Assembly: GCF_014643175.1 (NCBI RefSeq)
Contig: NZ_BMJH01000002.1
Coordinates: forward strand, 124,001-188,000
DNA: 64,000 nucleotides
Direction of reading: 5' to 3'
DNA from: Hoyosella rhizosphaerae
Lineage (GTDB): Bacteria; Actinomycetota; Actinomycetes; Mycobacteriales; Mycobacteriaceae
Every line of letters starts with the position of its first letter. The first letter of the stretch is position 1. Below the pieces are notes generated by a model. That model saw only the letters and a list, made by a program, of their open reading frames with translations, was not told the origin of the DNA and made no database searches. Position numbers and translations under genes: made by a program. Shown here in pieces: positions 20,020 through 29,144 of the stretch.

Positions 20020-21081
20020 GTGATCACTCGGAAGCGCTTTTTGACTGCACTCACCGCAGTCGCGCTCGCTGTCCCACTGGCTGCGTGCAGCTCAGATGAA
20101 ACAACCGCCCCAGCCGCAGGAGGAGACACCGCAACTGCCTCCGAGACGCCAACACTGGTGATGTACTCCGGCCGTGGTGAAGACCTCGTAGACGCACTAG
20201 TTCCGCAACTCGAAGAACTAGCTGGCGTAAACCTTGAAGTTCGCTACGGAAACACCGCCGAACTTGCCGCCCAGATCCTTGAAGAGGGCGATCGCTCACC
20301 TGCTGACATCTACTTCTCACAGGATGCAGGAGCGCTCGGCGCAGTGGCCAGGGCTGGCCTCCTTGCGGAACTCGACGAGGACACCCTCAACCTCGTCCCT
20401 GAGGCATACCAAGCCAGCGACGGCACCTGGGTGTCAACCTCTGGTCGTGCACGCGTCATCGTGTTTAACAGCGAGGCTGTGGACGAAGCTGACGTGCCAG
20501 ACACCATCGATGCATTGCTCGACCCAGAGTGGCGCGGCAAAATCGGATTCGCCCCCACCAACGCATCGTGGCAAGCATTCGTCACCGCACTTCGCGTATC
20601 TCGCGGTGAAGAAGGCGCACGCGAATGGCTCGAAGCATTCCGTGACAACGAGCCCGTACGGTACGAAAAAAACGGCGCGATCCTCACCGCCGTCGAAGAA
20701 GGCCAGGTCGAACTCGGCTTGATCAACCACTACTACTGGTACCGGCTTGCGGTTGACCAAGGCCTCGACAACATGCGGTCACAGTTGAAGTACCTCGCCC
20801 CAGGGGATGAAGGCGCTCTCGTCAACATCGCGGGTGCTGGCGTACTCGCAAGCTCTGAGAACCAGGAAGCGGCTCAACGAGTCGTACGTGCGATGCTGTC
20901 GCTGGAAGCGCAAGAGTACTTCCTCGACGAAACCTCGGAATACCCCCTGATTGACGGGTTGTCCGTATCTGAGCCTGGCCGTCCGCAACTTGACGAGCTC
21001 CAGGGTCCCGACATCGATTTGGCTGACCTCGAATCGCTGGAAGAGACTCAAGAACTCCTCACACAGGTGGGCTTGCTCTGA
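20020..21081 (+). CDS. fbpA: Fe(III) ABC transporter substrate-binding lipoprotein (FbpA/FutA type)
   Basis: 353 residues. The N-terminus MITRKRFLTALTAVALAVPL ends in the lipobox LAAC (Cys near residue 23), so it is lipid-anchored outside the membrane. The mature part is a class of periplasmic iron-binding proteins: LVMYSGRGEDLVDALVPQLE, PADIYFSQDAGALGAVARAG, GRARVIVFNSE, and the Tyr-rich LINHYYWYRLA, which in FbpA-type proteins coordinates Fe(III). GTG 20020 is preceded by AAGGAG at 20009. It is the first gene of fbpABC and follows an IdeR-like box. Confidence 0.92.
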   Translation: MITRKRFLTALTAVALAVPLAACSSDETTAPAAGGDTATASETPTLVMYSGRGEDLVDALVPQLEELAGVNLEVRYGNTAELAAQILEEGDRSPADIYFSQDAGALGAVARAGLLAELDEDTLNLVPEAYQASDGTWVSTSGRARVIVFNSEAVDEADVPDTIDALLDPEWRGKIGFAPTNASWQAFVTALRVSRGEEGAREWLEAFRDNEPVRYEKNGAILTAVEEGQVELGLINHYYWYRLAVDQGLDNMRSQLKYLAPGDEGALVNIAGAGVLASSENQEAAQRVVRAMLSLEAQEYFLDETSEYPLIDGLSVSEPGRPQLDELQGPDIDLADLESLEETQELLTQVGLL

Positions 21082-21125
21082 TCGCTCTGCGCACAACCGC
21101 CAAGCGCGGCCGCCCACTAATTGGG

Positions 21126-22688
21126 TTGGCCGCGCTTGGTGTCGCTGCTCTCGCGGCAACGCCACTGCTATACCTTGTGATTCGCGCGTTTGAACGCGGC
21201 CCCGACGTTGTGTGGTCGGTGCTTATGCGTCCACGCACGTTCGAACTTTTTTGGCGCAGCTTCGGCCTCGCCATCACAGTGACCATTGCCTGCATCATCC
21301 TCGGCTCTGTCCTGGCTTGGATAGTGGTGCGGTCAGACTTGCCCGGCCGCAGGTGGCTTGGCATCGCATTCACCATCCCGTTGGCGATACCGTCCTATGT
21401 CCTCGGATTTATTTGGATCGCCGAACTTCCCCAATTCGCGGGCTTTCTCGGTGCGAGCATCGTTCTGACAATCGCTAGCTACCCGTATGTCTTTCTTCCT
21501 GTAGCCGCAGCCCTCGCCGCCGCAGACCCCGCGGGCGAAGAAGTTGCACAAACTCTCGGCCGGACCCGCTATCGAGCCCTTTTGTCCGTCACCACTCGCC
21601 AGGTGTGGCCCGCAGCGACCGCTGGTGGACTACTCGTTGCCCTCTACACATTGAGCGACTTTGGCGCCGTTGCGCTTATGCGTTTCGAAGCGTTCACCGT
21701 GGCGATTTACATGAGCTATCAGGGGTCGTTCGATCGGACTCCCGCAGCGATTTTGGGTATCGTTCTTGCCGCCGCAGCCATCTTGCTGACCATCGCTGAG
21801 CGCCGCGCGCGACGGGGATACGCTGCCCGTATCGCCCACGGCGCACCGCGGATTCCGCGACCATTTGTCCTCGGCGCAATGCGAATTCCTGCGTATCTTT
21901 TCTCGGCAGTGGTCATCACCGTCGGGGTGGTACTTCCTTTCGTTGCACTTGGTCGGTGGATGTACCGAGCGCAACAACTGTCCATCGACTGGGGGCGGGT
22001 TTTTGCTGCCACGTCATCAACATTGCAGGTTGCCGGAATTGCTGCTGTGGTGACGACACTGGCCGCGGTCCCCATTGGCATTTTTGCCGCCAGATCTCGC
22101 ACTGTGGCCGCGCGCACGGCGGAATCGGTGGCCTACGTGGGTTTCGCCCTACCCGGTATTACCGTCGGCCTAGCAGTGGTGTTTCTCGGGATCCGAGTGT
22201 TACCGCAGTTCTATCAGCAGGCCCCCATGCTTGTGCTCGCCTATGTCGTGCTTTTCCTCCCACTTGCTGTTGGCGCAATTCGGTCATCGGTAGCGGCGAT
22301 TCCTGAGTCGCTGGAAGATGTCTCAGCGACATTGGGGGAGCCCAAGTGGCGCACCAACTTGCGTGTCGTTCTTCCTCTCGCGCTACCTGGCGCTGCCGCA
22401 GGTGGGGCGCTAGTATTTCTCGCGGTGGCGAAGGAACTTCCAGCGACACTTATGCTTCGCCCGACCGCTGTCGACACACTTGCTACCAGGCTGTGGACCC
22501 ATACATCCGAATTAGCGTACGGAGCCGCAGCGCCCTATGCTGTGGCGTTGATCCTCGTAGCGGCACTGCCAGCGGTGCTGCTCGGAAACGTAATGGGGTG
22601 GAAGTCCACCAATCCGAGTGTTGAGGTTAGTGGTGACGTGAACGACGAGAAGCAACCTGCGACAGCAGGCACGAAGGTCACACCATGA
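21126..22688 (+). CDS. fbpB: Fe(III) ABC transporter permease (FbpB, duplicated)
   Basis: At least 520 residues with about 12 transmembrane helices in two MetI-like halves, as in FbpB/SfuB. Each half carries an ATPase-contact loop: EEVAQTLGRTRYRALLSVTT in the first and LEDVSATLGEPKWRTNLRVV in the second. The start is uncertain. The frame is open upstream through RTTAKRGRPLIG, a basic lead-in that fits a membrane protein, to near the fbpA stop. Only weak codons (CTG 21078, ATT 21120, TTG 21126) are available there; I report the TTG. The stop overlaps the fbpC ATG by four bases. Confidence 0.9.
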   Translation: MAALGVAALAATPLLYLVIRAFERGPDVVWSVLMRPRTFELFWRSFGLAITVTIACIILGSVLAWIVVRSDLPGRRWLGIAFTIPLAIPSYVLGFIWIAELPQFAGFLGASIVLTIASYPYVFLPVAAALAAADPAGEEVAQTLGRTRYRALLSVTTRQVWPAATAGGLLVALYTLSDFGAVALMRFEAFTVAIYMSYQGSFDRTPAAILGIVLAAAAILLTIAERRARRGYAARIAHGAPRIPRPFVLGAMRIPAYLFSAVVITVGVVLPFVALGRWMYRAQQLSIDWGRVFAATSSTLQVAGIAAVVTTLAAVPIGIFAARSRTVAARTAESVAYVGFALPGITVGLAVVFLGIRVLPQFYQQAPMLVLAYVVLFLPLAVGAIRSSVAAIPESLEDVSATLGEPKWRTNLRVVLPLALPGAAAGGALVFLAVAKELPATLMLRPTAVDTLATRLWTHTSELAYGAAAPYAVALILVAALPAVLLGNVMGWKSTNPSVEVSGDVNDEKQPATAGTKVTP

Positions 22689-23761
22689 CCGATAAACCAC
22701 GCGGACTGACAGTCAAGAGCGTTACGGCATCGTACGGCCGACGCCAAGTGCTCAGCGACGTTACCTTTGACGTAAACGAAGGTGAACTCCTCGCTGTGCT
22801 GGGGCCTTCAGGGTGCGGAAAAACGACGCTCCTGCGGACAATCGCGGGTCTGCACAAAATCGACTCAGGGTTGGTGGCACTCGGGCACCGTACTGTCGCC
22901 AATGGCAATGGCACTCACATATCCCCGGAACGTCGACACGTTGGCCTCGTACCGCAAGAAGGTGCGTTGTTCCCGCATTTGAATGTTGCGCGAAACATTT
23001 CCTATGGGTTGCACTCCCGACTCGGTTCACGGTCGAGCAACATCGCTCGGCCGCAGCGCCGCGAAACTGTTGATTCACTGCTTGAACTCGTCGGTCTCCC
23101 CGGTATTGGGCATGTGAAACCTGCGCAACTCTCGGGCGGCCAACAGCAACGTGTTGCTCTCGCGCGTGCGCTCGCGCCGTCGCCCCAAGTTGTGCTGTTG
23201 GACGAACCTTTTAGTGCGCTCGATGCGGGCCTACGTGCGACATTGCGCGCTGATGTGCGGACACTTCTGTACGAACGCAACATGACATCGGTGCTTGTTA
23301 CTCACGACCAAGACGAAGCTCTCGGTATGGCCGACCGCATTGTGGTGATGCTCGGTGGAAAGATCGCACAAATCGGCACTCCCGAAGAGGTTTACCACAC
23401 CCCGGTATCGCTCGAAGTGGGCAACTTTGTCGGCGATTCCATCATTGTCGAGGCAGATGCGACCTCGTCGCCCGAAGGGTGGGCCCACACACCGCTTGGC
23501 CCGGTTCCGCTGATCGGTACACACACCACCGTGGGTAAAGTACTCATTAGGCCGGAGCAAGTCGATATTGCCCATGCCGTCGCAGACAGCGAATTCACCG
23601 TGACGAATGTGCGTTTCACGGGCCCTGCCACCATCGTTACTGTCAGCGATCCCACTGGAACAATTCGTATACGTTCCCTATGCCCGGGTGATCGGCAGTT
23701 CATTCATGGTGACAAGGCCGACGTTCACGTGAAGTCAGCGGTGCCGTTCTATCCGGCCTAG
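22685..23761 (+). CDS. fbpC: Fe(III) ABC transporter ATP-binding protein FbpC
   Basis: 358 residues. ABC ATPase: Walker A GPSGCGKTTLL near residue 42, Q-loop VPQEGALFPHLNV, signature LSGGQQQRVALARAL, Walker B VVLLDEPFSALD and the switch His in LVTHDQDEALGMAD. A C-terminal regulatory region of about 110 residues follows (RPEQVDIAHAV), a TOBE-like fold as in FbpC/PotA proteins. It energises iron uptake through FbpB. ATG 22685 overlaps the permease stop (ATGA). Its stop overlaps the convergent stop of the GGCT-like gene by four bases. Confidence 0.94.
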   Translation: MTDKPRGLTVKSVTASYGRRQVLSDVTFDVNEGELLAVLGPSGCGKTTLLRTIAGLHKIDSGLVALGHRTVANGNGTHISPERRHVGLVPQEGALFPHLNVARNISYGLHSRLGSRSSNIARPQRRETVDSLLELVGLPGIGHVKPAQLSGGQQQRVALARALAPSPQVVLLDEPFSALDAGLRATLRADVRTLLYERNMTSVLVTHDQDEALGMADRIVVMLGGKIAQIGTPEEVYHTPVSLEVGNFVGDSIIVEADATSSPEGWAHTPLGPVPLIGTHTTVGKVLIRPEQVDIAHAVADSEFTVTNVRFTGPATIVTVSDPTGTIRIRSLCPGDRQFIHGDKADVHVKSAVPFYPA

Positions 23762-24228
23762 TCGAATGTTGGGCCCGGACCAACATTTTTGCTCGCACGC
23801 AACCGAAGAGAATGCACATAATCCGCTGGTGCACCGGCCTTTTCCGCAGCGTCCGACATAACGCCGATATACCGGGCCGACGGCAGTCCGCCTTCGTACG
23901 CATCGAGTACGTACAACCAGGCCAACACATAATCTTGGGCTGACGTATCCACTCGCACCCGGAGCTTGCGATGGATCCCCATTTCAGCACCTTCCCAGCG
24001 GTCGAGGTTGACCTCATCCTCAGGCGGTACGTCGTACAAAACAACAAACACCCGCGAACCGGGCTCCTCAACGACGGTGGCCAGTGCCCCTTCCCACCCA
24101 ATGTCGTCCCCGCCGAAGGTCAAGCGCCACCCATTCAGCCATCCAGTTCCCGCCATCGGCGAATGAGGAGCGCGAGCAAGCATCTGTTCTGGGTCCATAT
24201 TTGACCCATACGCGGCATACAAAGGCAC
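23758..24228 (-). CDS. Gamma-glutamylcyclotransferase-like protein (Rv3304 family)
   Basis: 156 residues with the AIG2/GGCT fold signatures: the substrate-binding YAAYGSNM at the N-terminus and LDRWEGAEMGIHRKLRV, whose Glu corresponds to the catalytic acid. The M. tuberculosis counterpart Rv3304 sits in the same place beside lpdA. GGCT enzymes release pyroglutamate from gamma-glutamyl compounds. The exact substrate here is unknown because mycothiol rather than glutathione is the main thiol in this order. Cytoplasmic. Confidence 0.82.
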   Translation of the reverse strand: MPLYAAYGSNMDPEQMLARAPHSPMAGTGWLNGWRLTFGGDDIGWEGALATVVEEPGSRVFVVLYDVPPEDEVNLDRWEGAEMGIHRKLRVRVDTSAQDYVLAWLYVLDAYEGGLPSARYIGVMSDAAEKAGAPADYVHSLRLRASKNVGPGPTFD

Positions 24229-24371
24229 AGCGAAACCCTACGTCTCTCTCGTCGTATGGCACATGACACTACTTATTCTCCCCGATACTGCCATCTGTGC
24301 GCACACAATCTGCAGCGAGGCTATAGCGTAGGAGCCGAAACGGCGCTTACCCAAGGCGGACGGAGGAACAA

Positions 24372-25775
24372 ATGAACCGGATTGTGATCATTGGTGGAGG
24401 GCCCGCGGGCTACGAGGCCGCGCTAGTCGCAGCGCAACACAGCGCAGACGTCACCGTGGTCGATGCTGACGGAATTGGTGGCGCCTGTGTTCTGTATGAC
24501 TGTGTGCCGTCCAAGACCTTCATCGCCTCTACAGGAATCCGATCCGACCTCCGCCGCGCTTCGGCGCTCGGCATCGAATTTGACCCAAAAAACGTCGGGG
24601 TCTCTGTTCCGCAAGTGCATGACCGTGTTAAGAGTCTCGCTCAGGCGCAGTCGTCAGACATTCGAGCCCGCCTTCAACGCGAGGGCGTTCGGCTTCTCAG
24701 CGGCGAAGGCAAACTTGTCGACACCGCCCACGGGCTTGCCACCCACAAGGTGCAAGCAAGCCTATTTAACGGTGAGGAACTCATCCTCGACGCCGAAGTC
24801 GTGCTCATAGCAACGGGTTCTGCACCGCGAATATTGCCGACAGCCCAACCTGACGGCGAGCGAATCTTGACGTGGCGGCACCTCTACGACCTAGAAGAAC
24901 TCCCCGAACACCTCATCGTCGTTGGATCTGGTGTGACCGGGGTCGAATTTGTTAGTGCTTATACCGAACTCGGTGTCAAAGTCACTGTAGTCACCAGCCG
25001 GGACCGCGTCCTTCCCAGCGAAGACGCAGACGCAGCCATGGTGCTCGAAGAATCACTCGCTGAGCGCGGCGTGAGCCTGATTAAGCACGCTCGTGCCGAC
25101 GCAGTTGAACGCACGGACGACGGCGTCACGGTGAAGATTCACGACGGTCGTACCGTGACAGGTAGCCACGCATTGATGACGGTAGGTTCTGTGCCCAACA
25201 CTGGCACGTTGGGCCTCGAGAACGTCGGCATTGAAGTCAACAGCGGCGGCTACATCCAGGTCGACCGCGTATCTCGGACGACTGTGCCCGGCATCTATGC
25301 AGCAGGCGACTGTACAGGGCTCCTTCCCCTCGCTTCGGTTGCCGCGATGCAGGGGCGTATTGCGATGTATCACGCCCTCGGTGAAGGCGTGAACCCCATC
25401 AAACTCAAGACCGTTGCATCCGCGATTTTCACCCGCCCCGAGATCGCCACTGTTGGCGTCTCGCAGAACGCAATCGACGAGGGCCAAGTGCCCGCGCGCA
25501 GCGTGATGTTGCCGTTGAACACGAACCCCCGGGCGAAGATGATGGGGTTGCGACGCGGTTTCGTCAAGATTTTTTGCCGACCTGCAACTGGCGTGGTCAT
25601 CGGCGGTGTCATCGTCGCCCCGGACGCCTCGGAATTGATCCTGCCCATCGCGATGGCAGTGCAAAACCATCTCAGCGTTGCCGATCTCGCATCGACGTTC
25701 TCTGTGTACCCGTCGCTTTCCGGGTCTATCAACGAAGCGGCGCGACAGCTGATGCGCCACGACGACCTCGACTAA
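24372..25775 (+). CDS. lpdA: LpdA-type NAD(P)H quinone reductase
   Basis: 467 residues of the flavoprotein disulfide reductase family: FAD motif VIIGGGPAGYEAAL, GACVLYDCVPSKTFIAS, NAD(P)-binding VVGSGVTGVEFVSAY and GIYAAGDCTGLLPLASVA. The C-terminal HAHPT motif of true lipoamide dehydrogenases, whose His is the catalytic base, is replaced by SVYPSLSGS. The M. tuberculosis LpdA (Rv3303c) is likewise not a lipoamide dehydrogenase but a quinone reductase. ATG 24372 has GGAGG eight bases upstream. Converges on glpK with a 14-base gap. Confidence 0.92.
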   Translation: MNRIVIIGGGPAGYEAALVAAQHSADVTVVDADGIGGACVLYDCVPSKTFIASTGIRSDLRRASALGIEFDPKNVGVSVPQVHDRVKSLAQAQSSDIRARLQREGVRLLSGEGKLVDTAHGLATHKVQASLFNGEELILDAEVVLIATGSAPRILPTAQPDGERILTWRHLYDLEELPEHLIVVGSGVTGVEFVSAYTELGVKVTVVTSRDRVLPSEDADAAMVLEESLAERGVSLIKHARADAVERTDDGVTVKIHDGRTVTGSHALMTVGSVPNTGTLGLENVGIEVNSGGYIQVDRVSRTTVPGIYAAGDCTGLLPLASVAAMQGRIAMYHALGEGVNPIKLKTVASAIFTRPEIATVGVSQNAIDEGQVPARSVMLPLNTNPRAKMMGLRRGFVKIFCRPATGVVIGGVIVAPDASELILPIAMAVQNHLSVADLASTFSVYPSLSGSINEAARQLMRHDDLD

Positions 25776-25789
25776 GTTTGTCAACCCAG

Positions 25790-27310
25790 TTATTCGACCC
25801 AGTTGTATGTACGTTCGACCGCCTTGTTCCATTGCCCGTATAGGTGTTCACGGCGGTCGGCGTCCATTGCTGGTGTCCAAGTCTTATCGACGGCCCAGTT
25901 GGCCTGAATCTCGTCAAGACCGCTCCAGTACCCCACAGCGAGGCCAGCAGCGTATGCCGCACCGAGAGCGGTGGTTTCGCTCACCACGGGGCGGATCACA
26001 GGCACGTCGAGGATGTCGGCCTGAAATTGCATGAGCAGCTCGTTGGCCACCATTCCACCATCGACTTTGAGCGACGATAGCGTCACACCAGAGTCGGCCT
26101 GGGCAGCTTCAAGCACTTCCCGTGTTTGAAACGCGGTCGCTTCAAGCGCAGCGCGGGCAATATGGTGCTTGTTGTGGAAGCGGGTTAGGCCCACCAGTGC
26201 GCCGCGGGCATCAGGGCGCCACCGTGGGGCGAACAACCCGGAGAACGCTGGCACGAAATAAACACCACCGTTGTCTTTCGATCCGCGGGCGAGGGGCTCA
26301 ATGTCGCAGGCATTTTGGATAATTCCGAGGTTGTCCCGCAACCATTGCACCAGGGAACCAGTGACGGCGATCGACCCCTCAAGCGCATACACGGCAGCGT
26401 CAGCGCCGATTTTGTAGCACACGGTCGTCAGAAGGCCGTGTTTGCTCTCGACTGGCTCTGTGCCCGTGTTTAGCAGTAAGAAGTTCCCAGTTCCGTAGGT
26501 GTTTTTTGCATCCCCAGGGCTAAGGCATGCTTGACCAAAAGTGGCTGCTTGTTGGTCACCGAGGATCCCCGCAATAGGAACGTCCTCAAGTCCCCGACGA
26601 GGACGCGAGGTTCCATATATTTCCGAAGAACTCCGGATCTCCGGCAACATCGACATCGGGATCCCAAAATCCGCACAGATTTCGGGGTCCCACTTCAATG
26701 TTCGGAGGTCCATGAGCATGGTGCGCGACGCGTTGGTCACATCGGTGACGTGAACCCCGCCCTGTGGGCCACCTGTGGCATTCCAGATCACCCACGTATC
26801 CATAGTGCCGAAACACAATTCGCCACGCTCAGCGCGATCGCGGGCGCCCTCAACATTGTCGAGAATCCAACGGATTTTCGGGCCGGAGAAGTATGTGGAA
26901 ATAGGAAGCCCGGTGCGCCGCCGGTAGCGGTCCACACCGGCATCGCCCGCAAGTTCGCGGCACACACGCTCAGTGCGGGTGTCCTGCCACACAATCGCGT
27001 TATACAACGGCTGTCCCGTTGCTTTGTCCCACACAACGGTTGTTTCGCGCTGATTCGTGATGCCGATGGCGGAAATGGCACCCTTGGCGAGGTCAGCCTT
27101 TGCAACCGCACCGGCCACAACCTCTCTGACATTGGTCCAAATCTCCACTGGGTCGTGTTCAACCCAACCAGCTTCGGGAAAGATCTGACGGTGCTCCTTT
27201 TGCGCCGTCGACACGATCTGACCAGCGCGGTTGAAGAGGATGCATCGGCTTGACGTCGTTCCCTGGTCGATAGCCGCAATGAATGTCGATGCGTCGGTGG
27301 TCACGGTCAC
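25790..27310 (-). CDS. glpK: Glycerol kinase
   Basis: GlpK phosphorylates glycerol to sn-glycerol 3-phosphate. The 506-residue FGGY kinase starts with the phosphate loop [15 protein letters not shown]. It has [10 protein letters not shown], the hinge sequence [15 protein letters not shown] (nucleotide binding) and the C-terminal [23 protein letters not shown] 27310 has GGAG upstream. It is divergent from glpD across 81 bases, so the pair probably shares control by glycerol. No clear operator is visible in that gap. Confidence 0.95.
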   Translation of the reverse strand: MTVTTDASTFIAAIDQGTTSSRCILFNRAGQIVSTAQKEHRQIFPEAGWVEHDPVEIWTNVREVVAGAVAKADLAKGAISAIGITNQRETTVVWDKATGQPLYNAIVWQDTRTERVCRELAGDAGVDRYRRRTGLPISTYFSGPKIRWILDNVEGARDRAERGELCFGTMDTWVIWNATGGPQGGVHVTDVTNASRTMLMDLRTLKWDPEICADFGIPMSMLPEIRSSSEIYGTSRPRRGLEDVPIAGILGDQQAATFGQACLSPGDAKNTYGTGNFLLLNTGTEPVESKHGLLTTVCYKIGADAAVYALEGSIAVTGSLVQWLRDNLGIIQNACDIEPLARGSKDNGGVYFVPAFSGLFAPRWRPDARGALVGLTRFHNKHHIARAALEATAFQTREVLEAAQADSGVTLSSLKVDGGMVANELLMQFQADILDVPVIRPVVSETTALGAAYAAGLAVGYWSGLDEIQANWAVDKTWTPAMDADRREHLYGQWNKAVERTYNWVE

Positions 27311-27391
27311 GTGTAGCTCCTGCAGATTCAGTCGTCAGTGTGACGCTCAAGCTACTAGCCTGGTGAACGCTGCGAAGCCTTTTAGGGGGTT

Positions 27392-29131
27392 GTGTTGAAA
27401 CATCAGACGAAGACGCACATACTCGGCGCTGAGAATCGCGAGCGGGCGTGGAAAACTTTGACGACCCAAGAGTTTGACGTGCTGGTCATCGGAGGTGGCA
27501 TTGTCGGCTGCGGAGCGGCATTGGACGCTGCGACGCGAGGCTTGAAAGTCGGGCTCGTGGAAGCGCGGGATCTAGCTTCGGGAACCTCTAGCCGGTCGTC
27601 GAAGATGTTCCACGGTGGATTGCGTTACCTGGAGCAGCTCGAGTTCGGGCTCGTGCGCGAAGCGCTCAAAGAACGCGAACTTGCCATGAGCAGGCTTGCG
27701 CCGCATCTCGTCAAACCCCTTGAGTTCTTGTTTCCGTTGACCAAGCGTTACTGGCAGCGCCCCTACGTGTCGGCCGGTATTTTCTTGTATGACCGGATGG
27801 GTGGTGCGAAGTCGGTACCAGCGCAGAAGCAACTCACCAGAGCTGGTGCGCTTCGCATGTCACCAGGCCTCAAACGGCGATCACTTATCGGTGGCATTCG
27901 CTACTTCGATACCGTCGTCGATGATGCCCGGCATACCGTCACAGTCGCTCGAACCGCTGCGCACTACGGTGCCGTTGTGCGCACATCAACCCAGGTTGTG
28001 GGGTTTCTGAAGGAAGCTGACCGGGTATCAGGCGTGGTGGTGCGGGATTCCGAAACCGGTGCTGTTGGGGAGGTCAAGGCGCAGGTTGTAGTGAACTGCG
28101 CAGGTGTGTGGACTGACGAACTTCAAAGCCTGTCAGGCCAGCGTGGGCGATTCAGGGTCCGAGCGTCCAAAGGTGTGCACATTGTGGTCCCGCGTGATCG
28201 CATTGTCAGTGAGTCTGCGATCATCCTGCGCACCGAAAAGTCTGTTCTTTTCGTCATTCCGTGGGGTCGCCACTGGATTATTGGAACAACAGACACAGAC
28301 TGGAACCTTGATCTCGCGCACCCCGCCGCAACTCGGGCAGATATTGATTACATTCTCGCGCACGTCAACAAAGTGCTCGTTGCCCCATTGACCCCCGATG
28401 ACATCACCGGCGTTTACGCTGGTTTGCGCCCATTGTTGGCGGGGGAGAGCGACAGCACTTCGAAACTGTCGCGGGAGCACGCGGTAGCGCAGGTCGCACC
28501 GGGGCTCATTTCCATCGCGGGTGGCAAATACACCACCTACCGGGTCATGGCAGCCGATGCCATCGAGGCGGCGTCACAGTTTATTGTCGCCCGTGTAGCA
28601 CCGTCGATCACTGAGCGGGTGCCACTGCTTGGGGCCGATGGGTATCACGCGCTCGTCAACCAAACAGACCATGTGGGCGCCGAGTACGGTGTGCATCCCT
28701 ACCGGGTGCGGCACTTGTTGGACCGCTATGGCTCGATGGTGCATGAGGTTTTGTCTTTTGCGGACGGCAAGCCGGAACTTCTCTCCCCGGTCGATGCAGC
28801 GCCCGACTACCTCAAAGTGGAGGTTGTTTACGCTGCGGCAGCAGAGGCAGCAATGCACCTTGAGGATGTTCTGGTGCGGCGCACCAGAATCTCCATCGAA
28901 TACGCGCACCGCGGAGTGGACTGCGCCCAGCAAGTTGCGGAACTCATCGCACCCGTTCTGGGGTGGGATGAAGCAACGTTGGACCGTGAGGTGGCGTTGT
29001 ACCTCGCTCGGGTTTCCGCTGAAGTGGAATCGCAACGTCAACCCGACGACGAGTCGGCTGATGCCTTGCGCGCGGCCGCACCAGAGTCACGAACCCGCTT
29101 GCTCGAACCGGTGACGGACTTCGCGCGCTAG
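27392..29131 (+). CDS. glpD: Aerobic glycerol-3-phosphate dehydrogenase
   Basis: GlpD oxidises glycerol 3-phosphate to dihydroxyacetone phosphate and gives electrons to menaquinone at the membrane face. The 579-residue protein has the FAD motif LVIGGGIVGCGAALDAATRG, RDLASGTSSRSSKMFHGGLR, RTEKSVLFVIPWGRHWIIGT (catalytic region), and the C-terminal helical domain present in GlpD2-type enzymes. GTG 27392 is preceded by AGGGGG. The stop lies inside a repeated octamer GCGCTAGC (29125-29132 and 29142-29149) that could form a short hairpin with the convergent lipase end. Confidence 0.95.
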   Translation: MLKHQTKTHILGAENRERAWKTLTTQEFDVLVIGGGIVGCGAALDAATRGLKVGLVEARDLASGTSSRSSKMFHGGLRYLEQLEFGLVREALKERELAMSRLAPHLVKPLEFLFPLTKRYWQRPYVSAGIFLYDRMGGAKSVPAQKQLTRAGALRMSPGLKRRSLIGGIRYFDTVVDDARHTVTVARTAAHYGAVVRTSTQVVGFLKEADRVSGVVVRDSETGAVGEVKAQVVVNCAGVWTDELQSLSGQRGRFRVRASKGVHIVVPRDRIVSESAIILRTEKSVLFVIPWGRHWIIGTTDTDWNLDLAHPAATRADIDYILAHVNKVLVAPLTPDDITGVYAGLRPLLAGESDSTSKLSREHAVAQVAPGLISIAGGKYTTYRVMAADAIEAASQFIVARVAPSITERVPLLGADGYHALVNQTDHVGAEYGVHPYRVRHLLDRYGSMVHEVLSFADGKPELLSPVDAAPDYLKVEVVYAAAAEAAMHLEDVLVRRTRISIEYAHRGVDCAQQVAELIAPVLGWDEATLDREVALYLARVSAEVESQRQPDDESADALRAAAPESRTRLLEPVTDFAR

Positions 29132-29144
29132 CACGTTAAGGGCG

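Noticed and set aside
25053-25832. Long minus-strand open frame opposite lpdA
   Set aside because: Shadow of the conserved lpdA frame; no domain or ribosome site.
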